From NCBI RefSeq assembly GCF_001936335.1, contig NZ_CP018888.1, positions 930,001-994,000 of the forward strand: DNA of 64,000 bases. The letters are read 5' to 3'. Made by a program: the position numbers and the translations under genes. The stretch is from Amylolactobacillus amylophilus DSM 20533 = JCM 1125. GTDB taxonomy: Bacteria > Bacillota > Bacilli > Lactobacillales > Lactobacillaceae. Under the pieces are notes generated by a model, which saw nothing but the letters and a program-made list of their open reading frames with translations, was not told the DNA's origin and did no database searches. This document shows positions 33,318 through 42,407 of the stretch, in pieces; position 1 is the stretch's first letter, and every line of letters starts with the position of its first letter.

Positions 33318-35129
33318 TTACTTATGGTCGATTAATTGTTCTAGTTCATTCAAGCGTTCCTCGAAAATACTAAATGCTTGATCCAAGTAAGCCGTTTCGG
33401 TCATGTCGACACCCGCTTGTTTCATTGTGTCGATTGGATCCATGCTCGAACCAGATTTTAGGTAGTTAATGTAAGCCTCCTGTGCGCCCTCCTTGCCTTT
33501 CGTGACGCCGTCAGCCAGTGTGGTTGCTGCAGCAAAGCCGGTGGAGTATTGGTAAACGTAATAATTGTAGTAGAAGTGGGGGATGCGCGCCCATTCGTCG
33601 GCGATTTGAGGATCCTTAGTCAAGGCCTCGCCGTAGTAACGCTGATTCAATTTACCGTAGAAGTCTGACATCACTTCACTAGTGAGCGGCTGGCCTGCAG
33701 CGTCTTGCTCGTGAATCCATTGTTCGAATTCCGCGAACTGGGTTTGCCGGAAGATGGTCCCCTTGAAGCCATCCAGGTAATAGTTCAAGATGAACGCCCG
33801 GACCTCAGGATCCGTTTGCGTCTTCAGCAAATACTCCGTCAGGATGTTCTCGTTTGTAGTTGAGGCAATTTCTGCTACAAAGATTGGGTAGGCACCATAA
33901 ACGTATTCCTGATTGTGACGCGTGTACCAGCTGTGCATTGAGTGGCCTGTCTCGTGGACTAGTGTGTACAAGTTGTTGATATTATCTTGCCAGTTCAATA
34001 ATTCGTAAGGTGGGGTATCATAACCGCCACCTGAGTATGCACCAGAGCGTTTCCCTTTATTCTCGACGACGTCGATGTAGCGGTTGTTAAAGATTTCGTC
34101 GACGTGTTCAAGGTAGTCTGGGCCAAGTGGTGCCAGTGCCTTCTTTGCTTCGACGCGTGCTTCATCGTATGTGTATGAAATCTTCGGTTCACCAGTTAGT
34201 GGGGCGTACATATCCCAAGTATGGAGCTTCTCCACACCTAAGATTTTCTTCCGTAATTTGACATATCTGTGCAGGAGAGGCAGGTGTTCGTTGACCGCCT
34301 TGATGAGGTTATCGTAGACCACGTGTGGGATATTGTTGGCACTGAGAGCTGCCTCTTTCGCATCCTGATAGTGGTGGACCTGGGCCATAAAGTTGTGGCG
34401 CTTAATTTCACCAGAAAGGGTAGTCGCTAGAGTATTCTTGAACTGGCCGTAGGTCTGGTACATTGCTTCAAAGGCACCCTGGCGTAGTTCACGGTCGGTT
34501 GACTCGAGCAAGATACTGTAGAGGCCGTTTGAAAGACGCACCATCTCACCATCCTCGTTCTCGACGAACGGGTATTCCATATCGGAATTAGTTAACACGT
34601 TGAAGGTGTCTTGTGAGGCTGAGAAAACATCCTGTGCACCGGCCAACAACTTCTCCTGTTCGGCTGGCAGTACGTGTGCTCTTTGACGGGTAATCTGTTC
34701 TAGGTAGTGCTTGTACTGAGCAAGGTCTGGCTCGTTAGCAATGAAATGCGCGAGCTGCTTCTCGTCAATTGCTAGGACCTCAGGATCGAAGAACGAAGTT
34801 GCTGCAGCGACTTTGGCATAGAGTGATGAGGCGCGTGAGTCGAGTGCTAAGTAAGTTGAATTATTGGTATCTTGGTCACTCTTCATCGAGGCGTAGACAT
34901 AGACAGACTCAAGCTTGCGGTAGACACCAAGGATTGTCTTAATCCCGTGTAATAAAGTAGTACTAGAATTACCTAGTGTTCCTTTTAGCTGTTCTAACTT
35001 GGGTAATTCCCCCTGAACATCTTTGAATGCGGCCTCCCAGGCAGCATCATCCTTGAAGATTTTAGTTAAGTCCCATGTTAATTCCTCTGGGACATCGTTG
35101 CGGTTTGGTAAATGCGATGCATCGGTCAC
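33318..35129 (-). CDS. pepF: Oligoendopeptidase F
   Basis: Cytoplasmic zinc metallopeptidase of the M3B family, 603 residues, that cleaves oligopeptides of about 7-17 residues. The zinc motif HETGH (in LVHETGHSMHSW) lies near residue 387, with further ligands downstream in the NENILTEYLL region. The start is GTG with AGGAGG about 8 bases upstream. It is a single-gene unit, divergent from the LCP gene. Confidence 0.95.
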   Translation of the reverse strand: MTDASHLPNRNDVPEELTWDLTKIFKDDAAWEAAFKDVQGELPKLEQLKGTLGNSSTTLLHGIKTILGVYRKLESVYVYASMKSDQDTNNSTYLALDSRASSLYAKVAAATSFFDPEVLAIDEKQLAHFIANEPDLAQYKHYLEQITRQRAHVLPAEQEKLLAGAQDVFSASQDTFNVLTNSDMEYPFVENEDGEMVRLSNGLYSILLESTDRELRQGAFEAMYQTYGQFKNTLATTLSGEIKRHNFMAQVHHYQDAKEAALSANNIPHVVYDNLIKAVNEHLPLLHRYVKLRKKILGVEKLHTWDMYAPLTGEPKISYTYDEARVEAKKALAPLGPDYLEHVDEIFNNRYIDVVENKGKRSGAYSGGGYDTPPYELLNWQDNINNLYTLVHETGHSMHSWYTRHNQEYVYGAYPIFVAEIASTTNENILTEYLLKTQTDPEVRAFILNYYLDGFKGTIFRQTQFAEFEQWIHEQDAAGQPLTSEVMSDFYGKLNQRYYGEALTKDPQIADEWARIPHFYYNYYVYQYSTGFAAATTLADGVTKGKEGAQEAYINYLKSGSSMDPIDTMKQAGVDMTETAYLDQAFSIFEERLNELEQLIDHK

Positions 35130-35346
35130 GTTTCTTCCTCCTAATGAAAAGAAAATATTAATTAAGTCTACATTATCATATATTGTTAATCACGGGCCGA
35201 TTTTTTTCGTTTTTCGTGACTTTTTTGGATTTTTATAAATATTGGTGAAAAAGCTAGGCAAAGGACCTGCCGGACTTGTATTATAGAAAGTGCTTAATTT
35301 CGTAATTTAATTGATCCAGCAAGAACAAAGCGATAGAGGATAATTC

Positions 35347-36456
35347 ATGGATAATAATCACACCAAGAACAAGCCAGACAAACTAACCCGAAATACTGTG
35401 TTCAAGAAAGAAACCCCGCCTAAAGCCGGGAGAAGATGGACTAAGGTTCTGGGGCTCGTCGCCATTATGGCTGTGGCACTCGGCGTTGGTTATGGCTTGA
35501 AGGCCTACTTTTCGATTCAGCACACGGTAAACCAGGCGTACCGGCCAAATGGTAAGGTCTCACAGAAAGTCGCCAAGAAGAAACCAATCTCGGTCTTGAT
35601 TCTGGGGGTGGATACAGGAATTGAGGGCAGAAAAGACCAGGGAAATTCTGACACGATGATTCTTGCTACCATCAACCCACAGACGAAGAAATCGACATTA
35701 ACGTCTGTACCACGGGATTTGCTAGCAGAAATCAAAGGAACGAATAATTTCTACATGGCCAAGGTCAACTCCGCCTATAATGTTGATGGAGTGAGAGCTG
35801 CATCAAAGACCGTGCAGAGTATGTTGAATGTGCCGGTTAACTACTATGTAGAAGTTGATATGCAGGCGTTAGAGAACCTCGTTGATGCTGTTGGTGGAAT
35901 CGATGTGAACGTTAAGTTCGACTTTACCTACAACACGACGTTTAAGAAGGGTAGGCAACACTTAACCGGTAAGCAGGCACTTGATTATGCCCGAATGAGA
36001 AAGGAAGACCCGGAGGGTGATTATGGTCGGCAGAAGCGACAACGTGAAGTGATCACATCAATCGTTCATGAAGGTCTGTCAATGAAGGGTATCTCTAACT
36101 ACCAAAAGATTCTGAAGGTCGTGGCGAAGTACGTCAAGACGGACATGTCCTTTGATGACATGATGAATCTGGCGATGAATTACCGTGGCGCGGCTGGTGA
36201 TATCAAGTCTGATTACATCCATGGTCACGACGCCTGGATTGGTGGAGCAGCATATCAGGTTGCCGCCACAACCGAACTGCAGCGTGTTTCGGACAAGGTC
36301 CGTGGTGCACTGGGTATAGATAAAGAGGAGTTAGACAACGAATTAACTAGACAGAATAGCCTGAATACGTTGGTTGATTGGAATGACTTGAATGCATTCA
36401 CAAACTATATTATATATGATAAAGATAGTGATACGATGCCGTGGCAGGGTTATTAA
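35347..36456 (+). CDS. LytR-CpsA-Psr (LCP) family protein
   Basis: Membrane-anchored enzyme of 369 residues that attaches teichoic acids or other glycopolymers to peptidoglycan. After a basic cytoplasmic head there is one membrane span (about 33-53), then the LCP domain with NSDTMILATINP, SVPRDLL, DYARMRKEDPEGDYGRQKRQ (conserved Asp/Arg residues). The stand-alone location does not tell which polymer it handles. Confidence 0.93.
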   Translation: MDNNHTKNKPDKLTRNTVFKKETPPKAGRRWTKVLGLVAIMAVALGVGYGLKAYFSIQHTVNQAYRPNGKVSQKVAKKKPISVLILGVDTGIEGRKDQGNSDTMILATINPQTKKSTLTSVPRDLLAEIKGTNNFYMAKVNSAYNVDGVRAASKTVQSMLNVPVNYYVEVDMQALENLVDAVGGIDVNVKFDFTYNTTFKKGRQHLTGKQALDYARMRKEDPEGDYGRQKRQREVITSIVHEGLSMKGISNYQKILKVVAKYVKTDMSFDDMMNLAMNYRGAAGDIKSDYIHGHDAWIGGAAYQVAATTELQRVSDKVRGALGIDKEELDNELTRQNSLNTLVDWNDLNAFTNYIIYDKDSDTMPWQGY

Positions 36457-36476
36457 GAATTCTAACTAAAAGAGAA

Positions 36477-36513
36477 ACCATCTCCCGAACATGCTACAAA
36501 ATGGGAGATGGTT
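36477..36513 (+). terminator. Terminator after the LCP gene
   Basis: ACCATCTCCC pairs with GGGAGATGGT around a 16-base loop; a T-rich run follows. Confidence 0.85.
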
Positions 36514-36593
36514 CTTCTTTGTGCTTTGTTGTTGAGTGCAGGAGAACCCAAAAGTTAATCGATTAAGGTCACTTGATTACTACTTTAGTAACG

Positions 36594-37037
36594 TTATTGC
36601 TTCCTCACCGAATAGACAATACCAATAATAATTTCCAGCAACATTAGGATAGCCCAGGAAGAAAAGTCAAAAATACCGATTATTCCCCAAACAAAATTTT
36701 TGGCGGTAAGAAAGTATAAGATAAAACTCACAGCAAAAACAACAAGTTGAAGTCGATTAAATAATGTTAGTGTTAGATGTTCGACCATCTTTTCGTTATC
36801 TCCATAATTATGTGTTGGACTAGTAGGCGTACTATCTTTGTCTGTGGTAGAAAGATAAGCAACAGTTCCGATAACTATTGCACTAATGAGGTCAGAAGAG
36901 AATTGCCAATAGTCATGTTTAATCAATTGAACAAGGGCAAGCAAAGCTAAAGTCAGTGAGAGCAATGCTAAAATTCCCTTGAGAACTGTTTTATTATTCA
37001 AAATATTTTCTCTTTTCTTTTTTTTAATTTTGATCAA
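36594..37037 (-). CDS. Small membrane protein, four spans, unknown function
   Basis: Up to 147 residues; four hydrophobic segments in two pairs (about residues 20-38, 48-63, 95-110, 117-142). TTG 37037 has no clear ribosome binding site; TTG 37001 is in frame and would give 135 residues. It is divergent from an HTH-membrane regulator, and the pair could be functionally linked. A+T-rich. No family recognised. Confidence 0.65.
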   Translation of the reverse strand: MIKIKKKKRENILNNKTVLKGILALLSLTLALLALVQLIKHDYWQFSSDLISAIVIGTVAYLSTTDKDSTPTSPTHNYGDNEKMVEHLTLTLFNRLQLVVFAVSFILYFLTAKNFVWGIIGIFDFSSWAILMLLEIIIGIVYSVRKQ

Positions 37038-37168
37038 CGTTGACTGACTAAAATGTAGCGCAAATCGAATAAATTGACTAGAAACTAGTGGTTGCGCAAC
37101 TACAAAAACAAGACTATACTCAGTGGCAATCGCTGTCTATCAGCTATTGTCAAATTACTAAATTATTA

Positions 37169-37648
37169 GTGGGGATCATCAATGCGCGAGCTGATATATT
37201 AAGAGATGCGCGAATACAGGCCGGCCTTTCACAGCAACAAGTGGCAGAGAAGTTGAATATTTCGCGCCAATCTATTTCAAAATGGGAAAACAATTTATCT
37301 TATCCGGACGTGGAACGTATTGGTCAGCTGTGTGAACTTTATTCACTCTCTGCTGCAGAGTTGCTCGGTATAGCGCCTGATGAAGCGGGGTTGAATTTTG
37401 ACGACAACCGCAATACTGATGATATTCAACCGCGAAATATTGTACTTTTAATTATTTCCGTCATTATTCCGTTTCTGGGTTTTATACTGGCACTAAAGTA
37501 CCTTGCTTCAGCGTTCAGATGGGAAAGAACAAGTAAGGTCAATCTATTGATCTACTGGAGTGTGCTAGTAATTAACCTGTTTTTGAGTATCATACTCATC
37601 GCTGACATCCTCACGATTCTCACAAGTATCAGGACTCACATCCAATAA
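37169..37648 (+). CDS. XRE-type HTH regulator with C-terminal membrane segments
   Basis: The Cro/C1-type helix-turn-helix (LRDARIQAGLSQQQVAEKLN, in the next residues RQSISKWEN) spans roughly residues 8-60 and is followed by a linker and two or three membrane spans. Such membrane-tethered XRE proteins are common in lactobacilli. The frame is open from 37088, but family members begin just before the HTH, so GTG 37169 is chosen; the ribosome binding site is poor and the start remains uncertain. Confidence 0.78.
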   Translation: MGIINARADILRDARIQAGLSQQQVAEKLNISRQSISKWENNLSYPDVERIGQLCELYSLSAAELLGIAPDEAGLNFDDNRNTDDIQPRNIVLLIISVIIPFLGFILALKYLASAFRWERTSKVNLLIYWSVLVINLFLSIILIADILTILTSIRTHIQ

Positions 37649-37649
37649 A

Positions 37650-37683
37650 AAATACGACAACCGTCATCTCGGCTGTCGTATTT
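37650..37683. terminator. Bidirectional terminator
   Basis: AAATACGACA-CCG pairs with CGG-TGTCGTATTT, flanked by A and T runs; sits between convergent genes. Confidence 0.85.
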
Positions 37684-37721
37684 CTCTTGGTGATTAATTA
37701 TTCAAATGTATAATGTACTTG

Positions 37722-38390
37722 TTAGCCAATAACTTCAACCGTTGCTGATAAGATACCAGCGGATGGAATTGAGCTATTTGGCATTGCTACATCTAACTGA
37801 CGTGGGTTTGAATATGCAAAGGTACCGGTATCATTGACGGTTCTGTATAATACTTGACCATTTGACATCGAAATCTTCAAACGAGTTCCTTTAGGGAAAA
37901 CCGAGAGGTTTGCGGCAACGCCACCATAACCCATATTTGACCCCAGGACTGCTGGATCGTAGAAACTAATCTTGAATGTTCCCTTGTTCACACCCGAAAC
38001 GTTTGTGGTTGCGGCTTGGGTTGATGCTGCCTTTTGTGCAGCAGCTTTCTTTGCGGCAGCAGCTTTCTTTGCGGCAGCAGCTTTAGCCTCTGCTTGGGCC
38101 TTGGCCTTCGCAGCGGCTTCCGCTTTAGCCTTTGCAGCAGCGGCAGCTTCGTCATTAAGACGCTTTTGTTCTGCCTTAACAGCAACGAGTTTCTCTGCGC
38201 GAGCTTCTGCATTCTTGTTAGCTTCAAATTTCTGACTGATCAGTGTTGGTTTAATAGTATCTTCAACCAATTCTTGACTTACAACAGCTTCGTCAGTAGG
38301 TGCTGCGAAGACTGATTGTAGGTTGATGCTTGCAGCGAAGACTGCTATAGTGGCTGCAATGCTGATGAAGTATTTGTTCTTTAATAAAAT
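37722..38390 (-). CDS. Secreted protein with Ala/Lys-rich linker and 3D-like barrel domain, probable AUU start
   Basis: About 222 residues. A signal peptide (LLKNKYFISIAATIAVFAAS, cleavage after SVFA-AP) is encoded upstream of the first usable TTG at 38270. Next come an Ala/Lys/Glu repeat stretch (about 75-125), probably helical and wall-spanning, and a C-terminal domain (about 140-222: YGGVAANLSVFPKGT, NDTG, LDVAMP) resembling the 3D/RlpA-like double-psi barrel of wall hydrolases. No ATG, GTG or TTG lies between the in-frame stop and 38270; AAGGAG at 38403-38398 stands 7 bases before ATT 38390, which I take as start. Secreted, perhaps wall-associated. Confidence 0.75.
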   Translation of the reverse strand: MLLKNKYFISIAATIAVFAASINLQSVFAAPTDEAVVSQELVEDTIKPTLISQKFEANKNAEARAEKLVAVKAEQKRLNDEAAAAAKAKAEAAAKAKAQAEAKAAAAKKAAAAKKAAAQKAASTQAATTNVSGVNKGTFKISFYDPAVLGSNMGYGGVAANLSVFPKGTRLKISMSNGQVLYRTVNDTGTFAYSNPRQLDVAMPNSSIPSAGILSATVEVIG

Positions 38391-38433
38391 AATATCTCTC
38401 CTTAAATTGAAAAAGTTTTATTGAACAAAAATC

Positions 38434-38462
38434 ATTATAGTGGAGAGTATATTGCAGACAAA
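38434..38462 (-). promoter_or_regulatory. Promoter of the secreted 3D-domain gene
   Basis: On the minus strand TTGTCT, 16 bases, TATAAT (complement of 38434-38439). The transcript would carry the AAGGAG site about 30 bases downstream. Confidence 0.65.
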
Positions 38463-38570
38463 TAATCAGTTAGTTACAAAACGCATGTGGTACGTCACGA
38501 TTGTTACATTGCTGTAATATCGGAAATATCAAATTAATAGAGAACACATGTTTTAAAATGGGGGATAATC

Positions 38571-38945
38571 ATGAGAAGAGAACGGCTGTATCCAATTGTG
38601 CTGGGAATGATCAGCGCTATCATTTCATTTATAGCAGTGGTTGCTATAATTACCAGAAACTTTCAGTTGAACATCAAATGGGTGATTTTACTCGGAATTA
38701 TCGTCGCTGCCGTTTTTTACAGTCTGTCATATTTCAGAGTGAAGGCTTCGATAGCAATCAAACGAATTGCGCAAGAGCATCATCTGACGGCGGAAGCTTT
38801 GGCAGAAATTACGGGGTTGCCAGAAACCGACTTTCCTATCTATAATAGTAAGTTACAATTAATCGCCCCCAAACGGCATTGGCCGCATATTTTAAATGCG
38901 CTGCACGAGTACGAACGCACGCATAAGCAGGAGAACAAACTATGA
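38571..38945 (+). CDS. Small membrane protein, unknown function
   Basis: 124 residues with two membrane spans (about 10-28 and 37-53) and a basic cytoplasmic part of 70 residues with a helix-turn-helix-like stretch (HHLTAEALAEITGLPE). GGGGGA precedes the ATG. The stop overlaps the ABC-F start by four bases, so the two are translated together. No family recognised. Confidence 0.75.
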   Translation: MRRERLYPIVLGMISAIISFIAVVAIITRNFQLNIKWVILLGIIVAAVFYSLSYFRVKASIAIKRIAQEHHLTAEALAEITGLPETDFPIYNSKLQLIAPKRHWPHILNALHEYERTHKQENKL

Positions 38946-40483
38946 GTTTACTAACTGTTGAGCATCTGTCTCACAGCTTTATTGACAAAGAATTATATAA
39001 GGATACTGGTTTCTTCTTTAATAAGGAAGACCACATGGGTGTTACCGGCCAGAATGGCGTCGGTAAGAGTACACTAATCAATATCCTGATTGGCAAAATC
39101 GATGCAGATGAGGGTAAGATTTCCTGGCAAAAGAACGTGGATGTCGGTTACTTGGACCAATATGCTAAATTAACGCCCGGTGTTTCCATCAAGGAATACC
39201 TCCGAACAGCCTTTGATGACCTCTTTCAAAAGGAGCAGGAAATGGGTCGCCTCTATGCGGATTACGCTGAGACTTTCGATGACAAAGACATGGAGCGTGC
39301 CGGTAAGATTCAAACTCTGCTCGAGGAATCTGGATTTTACGACCTGGATACGAAGATTGAGCAGGTGGCAACGGGACTAGGGCTTGATGCCATCGGTTAT
39401 GATCATGACGTGAGTCAGCTTTCCGGTGGTCAACGTTCGAAGATTATTCTGGCGAAGCTGTTGCTGCAGAATCCGCAGGTTTTGGTGCTCGACGAGCCGA
39501 CCAACTACTTGGATGTGAACCACATCGAATGGTTAACCAACTACCTGAATAATTTCGAAGGCGCGTTCATCGTTGTCAGCCATGACTACGACTTTCTGGA
39601 ACGGATTACGAACTCCATTATTGATGTGGAATTCGGTAAAATTACGAAGTACAAGGGTAACCTAAAGCAAGCCTTGAAACAAAAGGAAGCTAACCGTGAG
39701 ACATATTTGAAGGCCTTCGAGAACCAACAGGCCAAGATTGAGAAAACCGAGGCTTACATCAGAAAGTTCAAGGCGGGAACGCGGTCGAAGAGTGCTCAGA
39801 GTCGGGTTAAACAGTTGAACCGTATGGAGCGACTGGACCCGCCGAAGATTAACAAGGCGGCAACATTTAGCTTCCCATACACTGAGACTGTTAGTCGAAT
39901 TTTACTTCAAACACAGGACTTGGTGATTGGTTACGACAAGGCACTGGTAGAGGAAGCATTCAACTTCTCGGTCGGTAACGGCGAGAAAGTGGCGATCACT
40001 GGATTCAATGGAATAGGTAAATCCACGCTGTTGAAGACGTTGTTGGGTGAATTGAAGCCCATTTATGGCGGCTATGATATCAATAGAACGACGAGAATTG
40101 CCTACTTCAAGCAAGATTTAAAGTGGGATAATGGCAACATGACCCCGTTCCAGTTCATGCAACAGAACTTCGAGGATGAGAAGCAAAAGGAGCTGCGCAC
40201 TGTTTTGGCGCGGACCGGATTAACCAGTCAACAGGCAATGTCGCCGCTCAAGACACTTTCTGGTGGGGAACAGATGAAGGTGAAGCTGGCGAAGTTGATG
40301 CTCGAACCAAGTAATCTCTTATTCTTGGATGAGCCGACGAATCATTTGGATGTGGCAACGAAGGATGCACTACGCCGTGCGATTATCGATTATGAGGGTG
40401 GCGTGATTGTGGTTTCCCATGAGAAGGATTTCTTTGAGGGAGATTGGGTTGACAAGATTATTGATATTGAAGAGATGAAATAA
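38942..40483 (+). CDS. ABC-F family ATPase (YkpA/YbiT-like)
   Basis: 513 residues with two ATPase domains and no membrane part. Domain 1: GQNGVGKST, LSGGQRSK, VLVLDEPTNYLD. Linker with many Lys/Arg and the RSKSAQSRVKQLNRMERL stretch. Domain 2: GFNGIGKST, LSGGEQMK, LLFLDEPTNHLD. ABC-F proteins act on ribosomes; the length and the short C terminus fit the YbiT/YkpA branch instead of the antibiotic-resistance branch. A diverged 112-bp repeat array follows directly. Confidence 0.92.
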   Translation: MSLLTVEHLSHSFIDKELYKDTGFFFNKEDHMGVTGQNGVGKSTLINILIGKIDADEGKISWQKNVDVGYLDQYAKLTPGVSIKEYLRTAFDDLFQKEQEMGRLYADYAETFDDKDMERAGKIQTLLEESGFYDLDTKIEQVATGLGLDAIGYDHDVSQLSGGQRSKIILAKLLLQNPQVLVLDEPTNYLDVNHIEWLTNYLNNFEGAFIVVSHDYDFLERITNSIIDVEFGKITKYKGNLKQALKQKEANRETYLKAFENQQAKIEKTEAYIRKFKAGTRSKSAQSRVKQLNRMERLDPPKINKAATFSFPYTETVSRILLQTQDLVIGYDKALVEEAFNFSVGNGEKVAITGFNGIGKSTLLKTLLGELKPIYGGYDINRTTRIAYFKQDLKWDNGNMTPFQFMQQNFEDEKQKELRTVLARTGLTSQQAMSPLKTLSGGEQMKVKLAKLMLEPSNLLFLDEPTNHLDVATKDALRRAIIDYEGGVIVVSHEKDFFEGDWVDKIIDIEEMK

Positions 40484-40780
40484 TAACAAGTAGCGACAAA
40501 AGTTGCGATCCAAAGCGGGTAAACCACTAGCATCTAGCGTGGTTTGGCAAGGAGGAATGGAATGATTCCGTAGGCAAATAAGCTAGGGTGAGTGGCTTGC
40601 TTTGGGAGCACAGTTAAAAAAGTAGCGACAAAAGGCGGTCAGCTTCTGAGTACTTACGAAGACACAGAAGCATGAAATGCTGAATGTGACAAGTAAGACG
40701 GAAGAAGTTGCCTTTGGGAGCACAGTTAAAAAAGTAGCGACAAAAGGCGGTCAGCTTCTGAATACTTGAGAAGTTGACCT
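40484..40780 (+). repeat. Diverged array of the 112-bp repeat (units of 132, 112 and a partial)
   Basis: AAGTAGCG starts at 40488, 40620 and 40732; the last two are 112 bp apart, as in the array at 692-978. Each complete unit closes with a helix of different sequence: CCAAAGC/GCTTTGG in the first, CAAAAGGC/GCCTTTGG in the second. The inner hairpin of the second unit is AGCA-TGAAA-TGCT. The first unit has an extra AAACCAC/GTGGTTT hairpin. The array begins at the ABC-F stop and ends 30 bases before the thrE gene. Confidence 0.85.
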
Positions 40781-40810
40781 ATAACAACATAGATAATAGG
40801 AACTATTACG

Positions 40811-41578
40811 ATGGAAGATAGATATGTTGATGCGGTGTTAGACGCCTGTCTAACCGCAGGGAAAATCATGATTGAAAGTGGCTCCGAAATGTACCGGGTT
40901 GAGGATACCATGCGCCGGATTGGTAGTAATGCTGGCCTGAGCCTGACGGACCTCCGTGTTTTTACCACGCCGACAGGCTTGTTCATGGGTGTCGACAAGA
41001 TGGATAACGTGCAAATTGAACAGGTCGAGGATCGCTCAATTAACATGGAGAAAGTAAGTCGCGTGAATGATTTATCGCGGCGTTTTGCTGAACACAAGAT
41101 CACTTTGGCAGAGTTACGGCTGAAACTTGAGGATGTCGACTGTAATACGCCCCAGTTCCCGCTCTGGCTCCAGACTATCGGTACCGGCTTCGTTAGTTCG
41201 ACGCTGATGGTGCTCTTCATGAATGACTATGATTGGCTTGACCTGCCATTTGCGGCACTCATTGGTATGATCGGCTTCCTCACGTATCATTTCGTGAAAA
41301 AATACGCGCACATTCGCTTTTTGGCCGAAATGCTGGCATCTTTGGTGTTGGCGTTTTTGGCAATTAGCCTACAGCAGATTAATTCGAGCTTCGACGCAAA
41401 TGCCATTATTATTGGCGGAGTAATGATCCTTGTTCCGGGCCTCGCGCTAACTAATTCGTTGCGGGACCTGTTTGCTGGGCACTTGATTTCTGGCATTGGC
41501 CGTGGTGTTGAGGCAGTCTTAACTGCCGTAGCTATCGGCGGCGGTGTGGCGCTCGTCATCCGCTTCATGGGGGTGTAG
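40811..41578 (+). CDS. Threonine/serine exporter, N-terminal-domain subunit (ThrE)
   Basis: 255 residues. The first 110 are soluble with MIESGSEMYRVEDTM, typical of DUF1212/ThrE; then about five membrane spans. In many Firmicutes ThrE is split into this part and a small second protein, which follows here after one base. Export of threonine or serine is inferred from the family; other small substrates are possible. Confidence 0.87.
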   Translation: MEDRYVDAVLDACLTAGKIMIESGSEMYRVEDTMRRIGSNAGLSLTDLRVFTTPTGLFMGVDKMDNVQIEQVEDRSINMEKVSRVNDLSRRFAEHKITLAELRLKLEDVDCNTPQFPLWLQTIGTGFVSSTLMVLFMNDYDWLDLPFAALIGMIGFLTYHFVKKYAHIRFLAEMLASLVLAFLAISLQQINSSFDANAIIIGGVMILVPGLALTNSLRDLFAGHLISGIGRGVEAVLTAVAIGGGVALVIRFMGV

Positions 41579-41579
41579 G

Positions 41580-42047
41580 ATGCCATACTGGTTAGAGATA
41601 GTAATTAATTTAAGTTTTAGTTTCCTCGCCACTTTGGGTTTCGCAATCACCATCAACTTGCCGCGACCCGCATTGATTGCGTCGGGTTGTTCCGGTGCGC
41701 TTGGCTGGATGACCTATTGGTTCCTGATGCAACTGGGTGCTGGGCGTGTCATTAGCAACCTGTTCGGTGCAATGTTAATCGGGATTATTGGAATTTTCTT
41801 TGCCCGCTGGAAGAAGATGCCCATCATTCTCTTCAACATTCCGGGTATCGTGCCACTGGTGCCCGGAGTACCGGCATACATGGCAGTCAGAGCGATGGCT
41901 TTGGGCCAACTTGATGAGGCACTAAGTTTTTTACTGCGCGTGGCGATAATCTGTGGCGCGATTGCGATTGGCTTTATGTTGGCGCAACTTGTAAGCGAGA
42001 TTATTAGTAGTATGACGAGGAGATTACGCAAACAACGAGAATTGTAA
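41580..42047 (+). CDS. Threonine/serine exporter, second subunit (ThrE_2)
   Basis: 155 residues with about five membrane spans, carrying RPALIASGCSGALGWMTYW (in part) and the IPLVPGVPAYM-like VPLVPGVPAYMA motif of the ThrE_2 family. The ATG at 41580 overlaps the region after the upstream stop, with GGGGGTG as ribosome binding site. Acts with the upstream subunit. Confidence 0.85.
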   Translation: MPYWLEIVINLSFSFLATLGFAITINLPRPALIASGCSGALGWMTYWFLMQLGAGRVISNLFGAMLIGIIGIFFARWKKMPIILFNIPGIVPLVPGVPAYMAVRAMALGQLDEALSFLLRVAIICGAIAIGFMLAQLVSEIISSMTRRLRKQREL

Positions 42048-42048
42048 A

Positions 42049-42267
42049 TTAATTTGAAGCAAACAAAATGACCACAATTGAATTAGATCCATTCGTGGCA
42101 ACTAGAGTCATTGCTTTTAGTATAGTACTACTGATGTTGTTCCTTTTTAGTAAAACTACGGCGATTAACCCAAGGTACGCAATTTGTTGTATCAAAGAAG
42201 ATATTATTAACAAACAAATGTAGAGACCGATGAGACCCCATGTTCTCTGCTTTTTAGCTTTATTCAT
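42049..42267 (-). CDS. Small membrane protein, 72 residues
   Basis: Begins MNKAKKQRTWG with a basic head and has one long or two short hydrophobic segments (residues 12-45). GAGG lies 9 bases before the ATG at 42267; a longer start at 42282 would overlap that site. It may be a remnant of a larger protein. No family recognised. Confidence 0.5.
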   Translation of the reverse strand: MNKAKKQRTWGLIGLYICLLIISSLIQQIAYLGLIAVVLLKRNNISSTILKAMTLVATNGSNSIVVILFASN

Positions 42268-42372
42268 TACTTTTTTCCTCAACTTTATTAATAAAAAACT
42301 AAACCAACCTATACTTAGGAGCTAGCCTATAATACAACACAAGTAAAGGTGTGATGGTTGTGAACAAAAGCC

Positions 42373-42401
42373 TTGCTAGATAACGGAAATTAGTCTAATA
42401 T
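42373..42401 (+). promoter_or_regulatory. Promoter of the orphan structured RNA
   Basis: TTGCTA (42373-42378), 17 bases, TAATAT (42396-42401). A second TATAAT at 42327-42332 could serve a longer transcript but has a poor -35. Confidence 0.55.
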
Positions 42402-42407
42402 ACTAAG

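Noticed and set aside
38501-38845. Plus-strand frame of 114 codons overlapping the small membrane gene
   Set aside because: It lies out of frame with the better-supported 38571 gene, has no ribosome binding site and odd composition.
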